Both the position numbers and the translations under genes were made by a program. The notes beneath the pieces were generated by a model that worked only from the letters and a program-made list of their open reading frames with translations, searched no databases and was not told the origin of the DNA. From Caryophanales bacterium (GTDB taxonomy: Bacteria; Bacillota; Bacilli; JARBTR01), in NCBI GenBank assembly GCA_029240105.1, contig JARBTR010000008.1, positions 1 to 64,000 on the forward strand: DNA of 64,000 nucleotides. The letters run 5' to 3'. Of this stretch, positions 46,619 to 54,984 are shown piece by piece (position 1 is the first letter of the stretch; every line of letters begins with the position of its first letter).

Positions 46619-46872
46619 AAAAAAATCCACTCGTCCTAATAAAAGGACGAATGGATGAACATTCGCGGTACCACCTTCATTCTGAAGTCGACCTGTCGGC
46701 TTCAGCTCTCAAGACAATTTTAACGGGTTGTGAATCCGGAATTCGCTAATTCAAGTTCAAGCAACTTGATTTTTCACGAATTCAGCTCATGGGCTACCTT
46801 CTGTTTCAGCTTCCATAAGAACCTTTCACCATGCGGCTCTCTCTCTAAATGGGCTCAAAACCTACTCTTCCC
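46619..46872 (-). ncRNA. T-box riboswitch controlling valS
   Basis: Reading the minus strand, a Stem I region (GAGAGAGAGCCGCATGGTG and AAGGTAGCC, whose GTA is a candidate valine specifier) is followed by the T-box itself, AAGGTGGTACCGCGAAT (46658-46676). Then comes a terminator, ATCCATTCGTCC facing GGACGAGTGGAT with seven T (46622-46656). Uncharged tRNA-Val would stabilise the antiterminator and allow transcription. A TTGCAA-N17-TAAGAT pair just upstream (about 46890-46920) may be the promoter. Confidence 0.9.
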
Positions 46873-46952
46873 AATCAATGCTTTTTCTTTTAAATATCTT
46901 ATATTTCATTATTACAATTTGCAACCTTTTTCAATCATAGAAAGTAAAAATT

Positions 46953-47399
46953 TTAGTATTTTTTTGATAAGACTTTTCGACTAAAAAATTCTACCAAAGC
47001 AGCTATCCATAAAATTCCAAGTAATAAATATGAAATTTTTCTATCATAGTTACGTAAGATGACTGATAAAATAAGGATTAAATAAAGCAATACATAAAAG
47101 GTCCATATGATAGATTTCGTATATATCTTCACTAATCTTTCATCTGTTTCTTTTAAAAACGCTTTTTCTAATGCTTTTTCGGAAATTAATATATTTCTGC
47201 ACTTCGCCCAGAAACCTAATGAAAAACCTGAAAGAATAGGTACCTGTAAATCTATACCCCATTTGTTTATAAACTCATACATTTCATCATTAACATTAAT
47301 AACAATGAAATAATTAGCTATAAAGGCGCATATCCCCAAAACGAACAATACATTCGCAATTTTTAATTTTTTCTCGTATTTTGCTCTAAATTGATCCAA
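46953..47399 (-). CDS. small membrane protein, paralogue 4 of the DER-motif cluster
   Basis: The 148-residue product starts MDQFRAKYEKKLKIANVLFV. It has four predicted membrane segments around a cytoplasmic loop with KETDERLVKIYTKSI. The same plan and the D-E-R motif occur in the next three genes, so the group arose by tandem duplication. This copy stands 110 bases apart from the others, and its 3' end abuts the valS promoter. Function unknown. Confidence 0.6.
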   Translation of the reverse strand: MDQFRAKYEKKLKIANVLFVLGICAFIANYFIVINVNDEMYEFINKWGIDLQVPILSGFSLGFWAKCRNILISEKALEKAFLKETDERLVKIYTKSIIWTFYVLLYLILILSVILRNYDRKISYLLLGILWIAALVEFFSRKVLSKKY

Positions 47400-47510
47400 C
47401 TACACTCAGCCCCCAATACATTATTACTTATCTTCATAGTACTTATCTAATATTAACAAGTGTTAAAACTTGAAACTGACATCTTAGATTTTATTAGAGC
47501 CAGTCTAAAT

Positions 47511-47954
47511 TTAATATTTCTTTGAAAAATAATAATATAAACTTAAATATAGAAGAAAGGCAGCACAACCAACTAAGAATAGTGTATACCCTAAAATCGG
47601 TATTTTTCTAAATAGCAGAGCCCCAACAGATATCATACTAAATAGTAAGATCTTAAAAGTTAAGGAAGTACTTTTTGAATCAATCATTTTCATACGTTCA
47701 TCTTTAGATCGTAAGTAATGATCTTTTAATTCTTCATCACTACTTAATGCTTTTTTATATCTATACCGATTACCATTCGGTATAGAAAAAGCAATAATGC
47801 AGAGATACCCAAAATTATAATCTGCATAACGAGTATGAATCTCATCGAAAAATATCATATCTACAAGTAAAAAAATAAAAAATACAAGTCCAATAAGTGA
47901 AAGGATATTTGCAATTTTTAATTTTTTCTTAAGTTCAGCCCTATATTTATCCAT
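47511..47954 (-). CDS. small membrane protein, paralogue 3 of the DER-motif cluster
   Basis: The ATG at 47954 follows GGGAG and starts MDKYRAELKKKLKIANILSL, which is closely similar to paralogue 4. RSKDERMKMIDSKST corresponds to the conserved loop. It has 147 residues and about four membrane helices. It follows paralogue 2 with 16 bases between them, so they are co-transcribed. Confidence 0.6.
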   Translation of the reverse strand: MDKYRAELKKKLKIANILSLIGLVFFIFLLVDMIFFDEIHTRYADYNFGYLCIIAFSIPNGNRYRYKKALSSDEELKDHYLRSKDERMKMIDSKSTSLTFKILLFSMISVGALLFRKIPILGYTLFLVGCAAFLLYLSLYYYFSKKY

Positions 47955-47970
47955 ATCTTCAACTCCCATA

Positions 47971-48420
47971 TCATTCGGAATATTTTTTTGTAAAATATTT
48001 GTTTACTGCAAATCTTACTAAAAAACCGTAAAGTGCCATGATAAATAAAGTATTAGCAATGATTTTATGATCACCTTTGCGACCCAGTAAAATAAAAAAT
48101 GGCCCAAGTATATATAAACTGACATTATAAGTTGAAGATAATGCTTTAGAGTGAATCAGTATTGATCTTTCATCATTTTCTTTTATAAATGTTTCTCTAA
48201 GTTCGTCTTTAGACTCCAAAAGTCTATAATTTTTAAATATGTAAATAACTGAAAAGATTAAAATATAAAATGTTGGTCCTAATAAAGCATCCGAATTATA
48301 GAAATTGATTTGTTCTAAGAGTTCTGGATGAGATACCAAAAAAGAAAAAAAAACACCAATTAGAAAAGATAATATACTTCCTATTAATCTTAATTTTACT
48401 TTTAATCTAAAGCTTTTCAT
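47971..48420 (-). CDS. small membrane protein, paralogue 2 of the DER-motif cluster
   Basis: The ATG at 48420 has GGGGGAG upstream. The product (149 residues) starts MKSFRLKVKLRLIGSILSF and carries KENDERSILIHSKALSST between the second and third of four membrane helices. It is the middle member of the operon led by the XRE regulator. Confidence 0.6.
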   Translation of the reverse strand: MKSFRLKVKLRLIGSILSFLIGVFFSFLVSHPELLEQINFYNSDALLGPTFYILIFSVIYIFKNYRLLESKDELRETFIKENDERSILIHSKALSSTYNVSLYILGPFFILLGRKGDHKIIANTLFIMALYGFLVRFAVNKYFTKKYSE

Positions 48421-48443
48421 TAGAACTCCCCCAAAAAGTATAT

Positions 48444-48887
48444 TTACAGTTTGAATTTATAATATATCTTCAAAATATGGTAAACAGCAGTTCCAAATAT
48501 AGCTGTAAGCATTAAAGTATTCGTTGCTAGGGAATTAAAGCCAATCAACAATATTGATACAAGTAACATCGATATAAAAATTATATAGGCTGTTATTTCA
48601 TCCGTTTTTCTCTTAATAAGGATTAATCTCTCATCTGTAACTTCGTAGTAATTTTTTAATAACTTATCATTGTTCTCTTGAATCTGCTGCCATCTGACCC
48701 ATAACCCAATTGAAGCTCCAATCAAATAAGCAAGGATGAAATCAATTTCTATGCCTATTAGAACAGATACATTTTCTTTCATAATAATATTGGCTATGAT
48801 AAGAGCTACTTGAAGAATGATTGAAACAACTAACACCTTTACAGCCCATTTCTGTTTCATCTTTAGTGATTCGATGTATTTTTCCAC
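48444..48887 (-). CDS. small membrane protein, paralogue 1 of the DER-motif cluster
   Basis: It starts at GTG 48887, six bases after GGAG and directly behind the stop codon of the XRE gene, so translation is likely coupled. It is 147 residues with four helices and the loop VTDERLILIKRKTDE. The regulator plus membrane-protein arrangement is common in Firmicutes, but the role is unclear. Confidence 0.6.
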   Translation of the reverse strand: MEKYIESLKMKQKWAVKVLVVSIILQVALIIANIIMKENVSVLIGIEIDFILAYLIGASIGLWVRWQQIQENNDKLLKNYYEVTDERLILIKRKTDEITAYIIFISMLLVSILLIGFNSLATNTLMLTAIFGTAVYHILKIYYKFKL

Positions 48888-49094
48888 CTAGAACTCCTCC
48901 ACTTCAGAAAAATCAAATACCTCTTCGATTGACAAGCCAAAATATTTTGCGATTTTATATGCTAATACCAAGGATGCTGTATATTTTTCTGTTTCAAGTG
49001 ACGTGATGGTTTGTCGGCTTACACCAACTGCATCAGCCAATTCTTCTTGAGAAATGCGTTTTTCTTTTCGCAATTCTGAAATTTTTGTTTTCAA
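48888..49094 (-). CDS. XRE-family transcriptional regulator (YozG-like)
   Basis: The 68-residue product starts at TTG 49094, seven bases after GGTGAAAA. It is essentially a helix-turn-helix: SQEELADAVGVSRQTITSLE, then LAYKIAKYFGLSIEEVFDF. It heads the operon of DER-motif membrane proteins. A palindrome 26 bases upstream (49120-49135) is a good candidate operator for autoregulation. Confidence 0.85.
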   Translation of the reverse strand: MKTKISELRKEKRISQEELADAVGVSRQTITSLETEKYTASLVLAYKIAKYFGLSIEEVFDFSEVEEF

Positions 49095-49119
49095 AGTTTT
49101 TCACCTTCATAAAATTTAT

Positions 49120-49135
49120 GCAAAGTAAACTTTGC
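49120..49135. promoter_or_regulatory. palindromic operator upstream of the XRE gene
   Basis: GCAAAGTAAACTTTGC has 7-bp inverted arms around AA. A related ATGCTTTGCAT lies about 20 bases further upstream (49149-49160). Position and symmetry suggest binding by the XRE dimer. Confidence 0.65.
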
Positions 49136-49200
49136 TTATTTAGTATAGTATGCTTTGCATTTTTATAAAAATCAAGGTAATAGAGTGGGTAACAATATTC

Positions 49201-49229
49201 TTGACATTTATATAAGCGACCACTAATAT
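49201..49229 (+). promoter_or_regulatory. sigma-A promoter of the ars operon
   Basis: TTGACA and TAATAT are spaced by 17 bases, 41-70 bases before the arsM start. Two ATATAAG direct repeats, one in the spacer and one overlapping the -10, could belong to an ArsR site. Confidence 0.8.
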
Positions 49230-49269
49230 AAGTGTGTAGTTATATTCAAATCTTTGGAGGAATAAGAAT

Positions 49270-50214
49270 ATGTCGACAAACAAAAGTTGTTGCAACAATC
49301 AAGAAGCAACAGACGAAACATCTACTGAATTAGTAAGTGAGCAAAGTTGTTGCGGCAATATAGTCGAAGAAAACAACGCGATAACTGAAAAGGAAAATGA
49401 GAATAGCTGTTGCAGTAATCAAAAAGAAGCTAACAATATTTCATCTGAACTAGAAAACGATCAAATTAGACATGCGGTTCGGGAAAATTACAAGAAGTAC
49501 GCCTTATCATCCGACGGAAATGAATCATGCTGTGGTTCAAAAGCAGACGTATCTCTCCAGTTTGGTTACAGTATTGAAGACTTAGCTTCCATTCCAGCTG
49601 GTGCAAATCTTGGGTTGGGCTGCGGAAATCCGCAAGCGATTGCTGATTTAAAAACTGGTGAAGTTGTCGTTGATTTAGGAAGTGGTGGTGGATTTGACTG
49701 TTTCCTAGCAGCAAAGCAGGTTGGTGAAACTGGTAAGGTCATTGGCGTGGATATGACACCAGAAATGATTAGTAAAGCTCGTAGCAATGCGAACAAAGGC
49801 AATTTTACAAATGTTGAATTCCGACTTGGTGAAATAGAAAACCTACCGGTTGCGAATGATGTTGTGGATGTTATCATGTCAAACTGCGTCATTAACCTCT
49901 CTCCTAATAAAGGGCAAGTATTTAAAGAAGCATTTCGAATTTTAAAAAATGATGGTCGTCTAGCGATTTCGGATATCGTTTTAACAAACAATTTACCTGA
50001 ACATATCAGAAAAGATATCGCAATGTACTCTGGCTGCATTTCGGGCGCTTCTCCAATAAATGAATTAGAAAAATTATTAGAAAACGCTGGATTTGTGGAC
50101 ATTAAAATAGAACCTAAAGATGAATCAAGAGAATTTATCAAAGATTGGGCACCTGGCACAAAAATTGAAGACTATATTATTTCTTCTACTATTCAGGCTC
50201 GAAAACGAGTATAG
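49270..50214 (+). CDS. arsM: arsenite S-adenosylmethionine methyltransferase with Cys-pair repeat N-terminus
   Basis: ArsM methylates As(III) with SAM. The ATG follows GGAGG. The methyltransferase core has VVDLGSGGGFDCFLAAKQVG and VIGVDMTPEMISKARSNA, with the arsenic-site cysteines in MSNCVINLSP and YSGCISGA. The first 90 residues are unusual: Cys pairs recur as KSCCNNQ, QSCCGN, NSCCSNQ and ESCCGSK within acidic Asn/Glu-rich sequence. Usual ArsM proteins have one such pair. The repeats may collect As(III) for the enzyme. At 314 residues it is longer than the usual 240-280. Confidence 0.9.
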   Translation: MSTNKSCCNNQEATDETSTELVSEQSCCGNIVEENNAITEKENENSCCSNQKEANNISSELENDQIRHAVRENYKKYALSSDGNESCCGSKADVSLQFGYSIEDLASIPAGANLGLGCGNPQAIADLKTGEVVVDLGSGGGFDCFLAAKQVGETGKVIGVDMTPEMISKARSNANKGNFTNVEFRLGEIENLPVANDVVDVIMSNCVINLSPNKGQVFKEAFRILKNDGRLAISDIVLTNNLPEHIRKDIAMYSGCISGASPINELEKLLENAGFVDIKIEPKDESREFIKDWAPGTKIEDYIISSTIQARKRV

Positions 50215-50258
50215 GTTTTATAAAAGTCATGCAAAAGAAAGTAACACGAGGTATTGGT

Positions 50259-50555
50259 ATGGAAAAAACATTCGATGAAATTGCTGCATCACTAAAATTA
50301 TTAAGCGATCCGACCAGATTAAAAATCCTATCTTGCATTCAGAATGAGGAACGTTGTGTTTGTGAAATTACACCTCTATTTGAATTATCACAACCAGCAA
50401 TCAGTCAACAACTAAAGAAACTAAAAGATGGTGGCATCCTTTTGGAGAGAAAAGAAGGTACATGGGTTTATTACCGATTAGCACCAGACCTTGATAAGTA
50501 TATTGTAGATATCCTCTCTCTACTTCCGAAAAATAAGCAAAGTAACTGCTGTTAA
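50259..50555 (+). CDS. arsR: ArsR-family arsenic-responsive repressor
   Basis: The ATG at 50259 follows GAGGT and gives 98 residues. The metal site is in the DNA-binding helix region (NEERCVCEITPLFELSQPAI), the ELCVCDL-type As(III) sensor. The winged helix follows (ISQQLKKLKDGGILLERKEG). A terminal SNCC adds two cysteines. It is second in the operon, after arsM. A partial hairpin (TCCCTGC with GTAGGGA, 50570-50605) separates it from arsC and may reduce downstream transcription. Confidence 0.92.
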   Translation: MEKTFDEIAASLKLLSDPTRLKILSCIQNEERCVCEITPLFELSQPAISQQLKKLKDGGILLERKEGTWVYYRLAPDLDKYIVDILSLLPKNKQSNCC

Positions 50556-50687
50556 GGTAAATGTGGAGTCCTATCCCTGCGTCTAAAAAAAACAAGTAGG
50601 GACTTCTCCTCTTATTTTCTAAAACAAAGCAAATTACATCACAGGAATCAAAAATGATTTGAAGTAATATTTATTAAGGAGATTTTT

Positions 50688-50948
50688 ATGAAAAAAACAC
50701 TTGTTTTTCTATGTACAGGCAACTCTTGCCGCAGTCAAATCGCTGAAGGATTTGGCAAAAACAAGGCAGATTTAGTTGTTACATTATGCGGGAATGCATT
50801 AGATTCATGCCCAACCATACCGAAAGGTGTAAAACATGAACACTGGGGCTTTGATGATCCAGCGAAACAATCGGATGAAGTGTTTAAAAGAGTTCGTGAT
50901 GAAATTGAAGCAAAAATCATTTCCTTTTCCAAGGAGGAAGCTGAATGA
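50688..50948 (+). CDS. arsC: thioredoxin-type arsenate reductase with large internal deletion
   Basis: The product begins [18 protein letters not shown], the LMW-phosphatase-like P-loop with both N-terminal cysteines. It ends [20 protein letters not shown], as ArsC of the Bacillus/Staphylococcus type does. It is only 86 residues instead of about 139: after AEGFGK it jumps straight to [18 protein letters not shown], omitting about 50 residues. The P-loop and the two redox cysteines (LCG and DSC) remain in frame. It has GGAG upstream and overlaps acr3 (ATGA). Whether this mini-protein folds is doubtful, so it may be an in-frame pseudogene. Confidence 0.8.
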   Translation: MKKTLVFLCTGNSCRSQIAEGFGKNKADLVVTLCGNALDSCPTIPKGVKHEHWGFDDPAKQSDEVFKRVRDEIEAKIISFSKEEAE

Positions 50949-51985
50949 AACGATTATCTTTTCTAGATCGCTATTTAACTTTATGGATTTTTATCGCGAT
51001 GGGTTTAGGTATCTTAATTGGGTACCTTTTCCCTTCCTTTCCGGACAAAGTAAACGAGCTTAGTGTTGGAACAACATCGATTCCACTAGCGATAGGACTT
51101 ATACTTATGCTTTATCCACCACTAGCTAAAGTAAAATACGAAGAAATGTGGCGGGTTTTTAAGGATTGGAAAGTACTTCTCCTTTCCTTGGTTCAAAACT
51201 GGGTGATCGGACCCCTGTTAATGTTTGCACTGGCGTTGCTGTTTTTAGCAGATAAACCAGAATATATGGTTGGATTAATCCTAATTGGATTAGCTCGTTG
51301 TATTGCAATGGTTGTGGTTTGGAATGATTTAGCGAACGGAGACCGCGAGTACGTTGCAGGTTTAGTTGCGTTTAACTCACTGTTTCAAATACTACTATAT
51401 TCGATTTATTCATATTTCTTCATTACCGTTATGCCAAAATGGTTTGGATTAGAAGGTTCAACGATCGATGTTTCCATGATGGACGTAACAAAAAGTGTCC
51501 TTATTTATCTTGGTATCCCATTCTTTGCAGGCATGATTACACGATATTCATTTATAAAAATTAAAGGTAAACACTGGTACGAAACAAACTTTGTTCCAAA
51601 AATCGGCCCGATTACGCTTGTAGCACTTCTTTTAACGATTATTTTGATGTTCTCGATTAAGGGTGAAATGATTGTTCAACTGCCATTAGATGTTGTAAGA
51701 ATTGCTCTTCCACTTCTTATTTATTTCTTAATTATGTTTTTTGTTTCATTTATCATGTCGAAAAAGGCTGGTGCTGACTATCCAGTTGCAACTTCTTTAA
51801 GTTTTACTGCAGCTAGTAATAACTTTGAACTCGCAATCGCTGTCGCAATTGGTGTTTTTGGTATCCAGTCTGGAGTCGCCTTCGTAGCAGTTATCGGACC
51901 TCTAGTAGAAGTTCCTGTTTTAATTTTATTAGTAAATGCTGCGTTGAAATTCCAGAAAAACTGGAACAGAAAAGCTAAGGCTTAA
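50945..51985 (+). CDS. acr3: Acr3-type arsenite efflux permease
   Basis: The 346-residue product starts at an ATG overlapping the arsC stop and follows AAGGAGGAAG. It has ten membrane segments. The Acr3 signatures are [19 protein letters not shown], with the transport cysteine, and [20 protein letters not shown]. It exports As(III) from the cytoplasm. The order arsM-arsR-arsC-acr3 forms one transcription unit. Confidence 0.93.
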   Translation: MKRLSFLDRYLTLWIFIAMGLGILIGYLFPSFPDKVNELSVGTTSIPLAIGLILMLYPPLAKVKYEEMWRVFKDWKVLLLSLVQNWVIGPLLMFALALLFLADKPEYMVGLILIGLARCIAMVVVWNDLANGDREYVAGLVAFNSLFQILLYSIYSYFFITVMPKWFGLEGSTIDVSMMDVTKSVLIYLGIPFFAGMITRYSFIKIKGKHWYETNFVPKIGPITLVALLLTIILMFSIKGEMIVQLPLDVVRIALPLLIYFLIMFFVSFIMSKKAGADYPVATSLSFTAASNNFELAIAVAIGVFGIQSGVAFVAVIGPLVEVPVLILLVNAALKFQKNWNRKAKA

Positions 51986-52074
51986 ATAGTATTTAAAAAA
52001 TAGCTATAAAAGTGAAATGTTGAATTATTTTGATTTTTAATCAATATTTATATAATTTGTTGGAAATTAGAGAT

Positions 52075-52155
52075 AATGAGCGGTATTCCCGTGGTAGAAA
52101 GGGCTGAATAAGACCCAAGGTTTATAGCCCGACCACAGGAATTTCCGCCATTTTA
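52075..52155. repeat. long imperfect hairpin downstream of acr3
   Basis: AATGAGCGG, ATTCCCGTGGT and GGGCT on the left face AGCCC, ACCACAGGAAT and CCGCCATT on the right, with a loop of about 20 bases containing GACCCAAGG. There is no T run, so it is not a simple terminator. It may be a structured RNA or a small palindromic mobile repeat. Confidence 0.5.
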
Positions 52156-52230
52156 TCAATTAACAACATAGCATTACTGTTTGATTAAAATATCAACATC
52201 AAACTTTAACAGAGCCCCAAAAAAAACCTA

Positions 52231-52282
52231 AAAAACAGATAGTACCGCACACATTTCGTTGTGTAGTCTATCTGTTTTTGTT
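52231..52282. terminator. bidirectional terminator between acr3 and the M23 peptidase
   Basis: AAAACAGATAG, GCACAC on the left pair with GTGTAG, CTATCTGTTTT on the right. A and T runs on the two sides suit both convergent transcripts. Confidence 0.8.
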
Positions 52283-52310
52283 TATTCGTAATGTAAGTGA
52301 ATGCTACCTA

Positions 52311-53003
52311 TTATTTAACCAATTTGCCTGCTTTCAATAAATTAAGCAACAAATTATTTTGACTTGCTAATCCCCTATATGAACTAATTCCATTCTTAGC
52401 TGCGATTTTAGTGCGATTGCTAAATGATGAATCAATACCCAGTTGTTTCAATGCATCAACTATGGAATTACCTGTGTAATTTGATTTTGGATAGTAACTA
52501 ACTGTCGGAGTAGGAATAGGGGTAGGAGTAGGAATTGGTGGTGGAGTTGGTTGTTCCTTTGCATAGTAATCAACAACATATTGAGTCGGTTCAACAACAT
52601 TATCAGTAGCAACAGTATATCCATAGCTTGGTGCAGCTTTTTTACGAACTTCATAATGTAAATGTGATCCGTAAGAATAGCCGGTGTTCCCCTGTGTGCC
52701 AATTTGCTGACCTTTTGCAACACTTTGCCCAACTGAAACAGTGATACTATCCAAATGGCCATAGACGTGTAATTTTCCATACTTATCTTCTATTGCTACG
52801 CAGTTACCATAGCCGCCTAAACCGCTTCCTCTTACACCAAATTTAGCATGACGAACGATACCTGGTACAAATGTATCAATTCGTGCTTTATCTGCTTTAC
52901 GAATATCTGTACCACGATGGTATTCACTTACTCCTCTAATTGTTCTCCAACCAAATTTATCTCCTTGGATAAATCCTAATTGTTCAAAATAATTCAAATT
53001 CAT
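52311..53003 (-). CDS. M23-family peptidoglycan endopeptidase with phage-type wall-binding domain
   Basis: The ATG follows GGAGGTG and gives 230 residues with no signal peptide. The LytM/M23 metal site is visible as YHRGTDIR (HxxxD), VYGHLDSI and HLHYEVRK (HxH). A Pro/Thr linker (PTPPPIPTPTPIPTPT) joins it to a C-terminal module with SIVDALKQLGIDSSFSNRTK and NNLLLNLLKAGKLVK. That module is found at the end of Bacillus phage and prophage endolysins. The lack of a signal and this module suggest descent from a phage lysin, although no holin or other phage gene is adjacent. Confidence 0.85.
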   Translation of the reverse strand: MNLNYFEQLGFIQGDKFGWRTIRGVSEYHRGTDIRKADKARIDTFVPGIVRHAKFGVRGSGLGGYGNCVAIEDKYGKLHVYGHLDSITVSVGQSVAKGQQIGTQGNTGYSYGSHLHYEVRKKAAPSYGYTVATDNVVEPTQYVVDYYAKEQPTPPPIPTPTPIPTPTVSYYPKSNYTGNSIVDALKQLGIDSSFSNRTKIAAKNGISSYRGLASQNNLLLNLLKAGKLVK

Positions 53004-53291
53004 TCACCTCCACTATTATTGTACGAGCTCCCCTTTTTTCCGTGAGGTCAACCGTCTTCCTAAAAATGACTCATTTTTACTTAAATAACAAAATAAATGG
53101 TCTTTTTTATAAAATAAATCTAACTTTTGACCGCTTTACATTACAGATTATGAAATTCATTTAGAATTGTACTGATATGAAATAGGCACCGACTCAATAA
53201 AAATACATATATTATCATGAATAGTTGTACTTGTTGTATCACTGATTGCATTCAATTTTGACCGTAAAGCTTTTAAAAAAGGGTGTTTTTT

Positions 53292-53480
53292 ATGAAGGGT
53301 TTTAATAAATATAATATGCCACCATGGTTACGTAATCTCAGAGATGTCTTAAAGCAATTTATTGTTCCATTTTGTGTGTTTCAAGGAATACGAACGTTTT
53401 TTATCCCATCAACTGTCGATTTACTGTTCTTAATTGTTTTAATATTAGTAGCGGCAGCTTTTCATAATGACCTTATATAA
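53292..53480 (+). CDS. small membrane protein of unknown function
   Basis: The ATG at 53292 lies about nine bases after GGGTG. The 62-residue product begins MKGFNKYNMPPWLRNLRDVL. Residues about 23-58 form two hydrophobic segments (QFIVPFCVFQGIRTFFIPS and LLFLIVLILVAAAF). A terminator follows within 10 bases. The composition and translation signals support a real gene. It lies convergent to ysxE. Confidence 0.6.
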   Translation: MKGFNKYNMPPWLRNLRDVLKQFIVPFCVFQGIRTFFIPSTVDLLFLIVLILVAAAFHNDLI

Positions 53481-53484
53481 ATAA

Positions 53485-53524
53485 AACAGCCGTGACTTCA
53501 GATCAAGTCATGGCTGAATTTTGT
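53485..53524. terminator. bidirectional terminator between the small protein gene and ysxE
   Basis: AGCCGTGACTT and AAGTCATGGCT pair around CAGATC. AAAACA precedes and TTTTG follows. It overlaps the end of ysxE, whose stop is at 53503. Confidence 0.8.
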
Positions 53525-54558
53525 TCACCTGAATTCATCATTGCCATTTGTGCCTGCTGTGCATTACTTTCCAAGGTGCTAATCATCGACTCCGTATTTT
53601 TCAATAACCAATATTCCGTTTGAAGTCGCTGACAAAAATCAATCTCTGCTGGATTGTTAGCCGCTGCCCTTCTATAAAAAAATTCTTCAACAACGTTGAC
53701 GCAATTTTCAGGATTCGTCAGGTAACTCATAAACAAGAGCTTTTCACCCTCACGCAATGGAAAATGGTGCAAATACAGCTCATATAGTTCTAATAGTTCC
53801 GTGGGTTGCTTTGGAAATGTTCGTAATTGGCTAACCAAAAAAGGCAATAAATCAAAATGTGGCGCCGCCTCCCTTGACCCCTCCAGATTAATAAAATGGC
53901 CATACCCATTTTCAGAATAAACAAAATGATGTATCGACACTTTTCCATGTGTTAGTACAGTTCTCATTTTTTCATCATTTTTTGTTTTCTCATTCCATTC
54001 TTCAAACTTTCCCAATGAATACGTTAAGGCACGACTCATGTCTTCATGATAGGCAGCATATTGGAGTTCAAATGGTGACATGTACCATTTTCGTTCAACC
54101 TGCACTATATATTCATCCAAAAACGCCTTTTGTCGTTCCCATTTTTCTTTTGTTTTGTTGTAAAAGTTATCCCGCTCCTGCTTGGAAACCGGTCTTTCTT
54201 TCACACTAAGAATATGCATCCTCGCCAATTCACGCACCATCTGCTTATGCTTATCAATCGACTCCCCTTTAATCTCATCAGGTAGCCAAGGCATCAAATA
54301 CCAAAGCTGATTCCCTACAAGAACACCATACTGTCCATTAATCGTTTGAAAGACAGGAACGATTCGGTTATACCCCTTTTGATACAAGTTGTGAATATTC
54401 TTTACGAAATCAGTCCCCTTCAGAGCTGGAATTGACTTTATACAGAACACCCCATTTTGCGTGTACACTTTCTTGACCCTTCCTACATCTTCATAAAATT
54501 CCAACCGTAGTTGGTAATTTTCCAAAAAATCACGAATAATCTTTTCATCGGTAGGCAT
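53503..54558 (-). CDS. ysxE: YsxE, CotS-like spore coat-associated protein
   Basis: The 351-residue product is a kinase-fold protein of the CotS/YsxE group, starting at an ATG after AAGGAGG. Recognisable parts are GRVKKVYTQNGVFCIKSIP, WYLMPWLPDEI, MVRELARMHILS, VLTHGKVSIHHFVY and FINLEGSREAAPHFDLLPFL. The catalytic residues of active kinases are altered, as usual in this group. In Bacillus subtilis ysxE follows spoVID and its product is recruited to the coat with SpoVID. The same order is kept here. Confidence 0.88.
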   Translation of the reverse strand: MPTDEKIIRDFLENYQLRLEFYEDVGRVKKVYTQNGVFCIKSIPALKGTDFVKNIHNLYQKGYNRIVPVFQTINGQYGVLVGNQLWYLMPWLPDEIKGESIDKHKQMVRELARMHILSVKERPVSKQERDNFYNKTKEKWERQKAFLDEYIVQVERKWYMSPFELQYAAYHEDMSRALTYSLGKFEEWNEKTKNDEKMRTVLTHGKVSIHHFVYSENGYGHFINLEGSREAAPHFDLLPFLVSQLRTFPKQPTELLELYELYLHHFPLREGEKLLFMSYLTNPENCVNVVEEFFYRRAAANNPAEIDFCQRLQTEYWLLKNTESMISTLESNAQQAQMAMMNSGEQNSAMT

Positions 54559-54786
54559 TTAAAGCCCTCCTTCTTCTTGTAACCACTTCAACATCATAGT
54601 TTAAAATTAAACGCCTCAGCTTTAAGTTAAACTCCACAGTTTATCTTTACACCACAGAGTTTAAGTATCTATTTGAATTTTATGAAAGAAAAAGGTGTTC
54701 CTTACCTAAAAAATCAGACAAATTGTCAAATCCTTTAAAAAGTTTGAACATTAATTACAGATAACGTCAGACCAAAACTTCGCAGG

Positions 54787-54975
54787 GGTTTGTTCCTGAG
54801 CTATACGACCATTTGTTCCTGAGCTAAAAGCTCAGACAAATGTAGCATGCGCACTCGTTGCTAAATCAAAGATTTAGACGAGTTCGGAAAGCTCAGACAA
54901 ACTTTGCGTACCTTTTGGTTGCTGAGCTGAAGCTCAGACCAAAACGCAAGAGCAACAGACAAGAGTCTGCTGCTC
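54787..54975. repeat. double-hairpin intergenic repeat (CTGAGCT family), copy C, compound
   Basis: This contains two starts of the unit (GTTTGTTCCTGAGC at 54788 and TTTGTTCCTGAGCTAAAAGC at 54812) and a middle hairpin, ACTCGTTGCTAAATC facing GATTTAGACGAGT. A complete second hairpin, GGTTGCTGAGCT facing AGCTCAGACC, is enclosed by GCGTACCTTT and AAAACGC. A further AGCAACAGAC...GTCTGCTGCT hairpin lies before spoVID. It fills the spoVID-ysxE gap and looks like one repeat inserted in another. Confidence 0.75.
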
Positions 54976-54984
54976 AGATAATGT

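Noticed and set aside
52311..53003. Prophage
   Set aside because: Only a lysin-like M23 gene is present; no structural, replication or holin genes are near.
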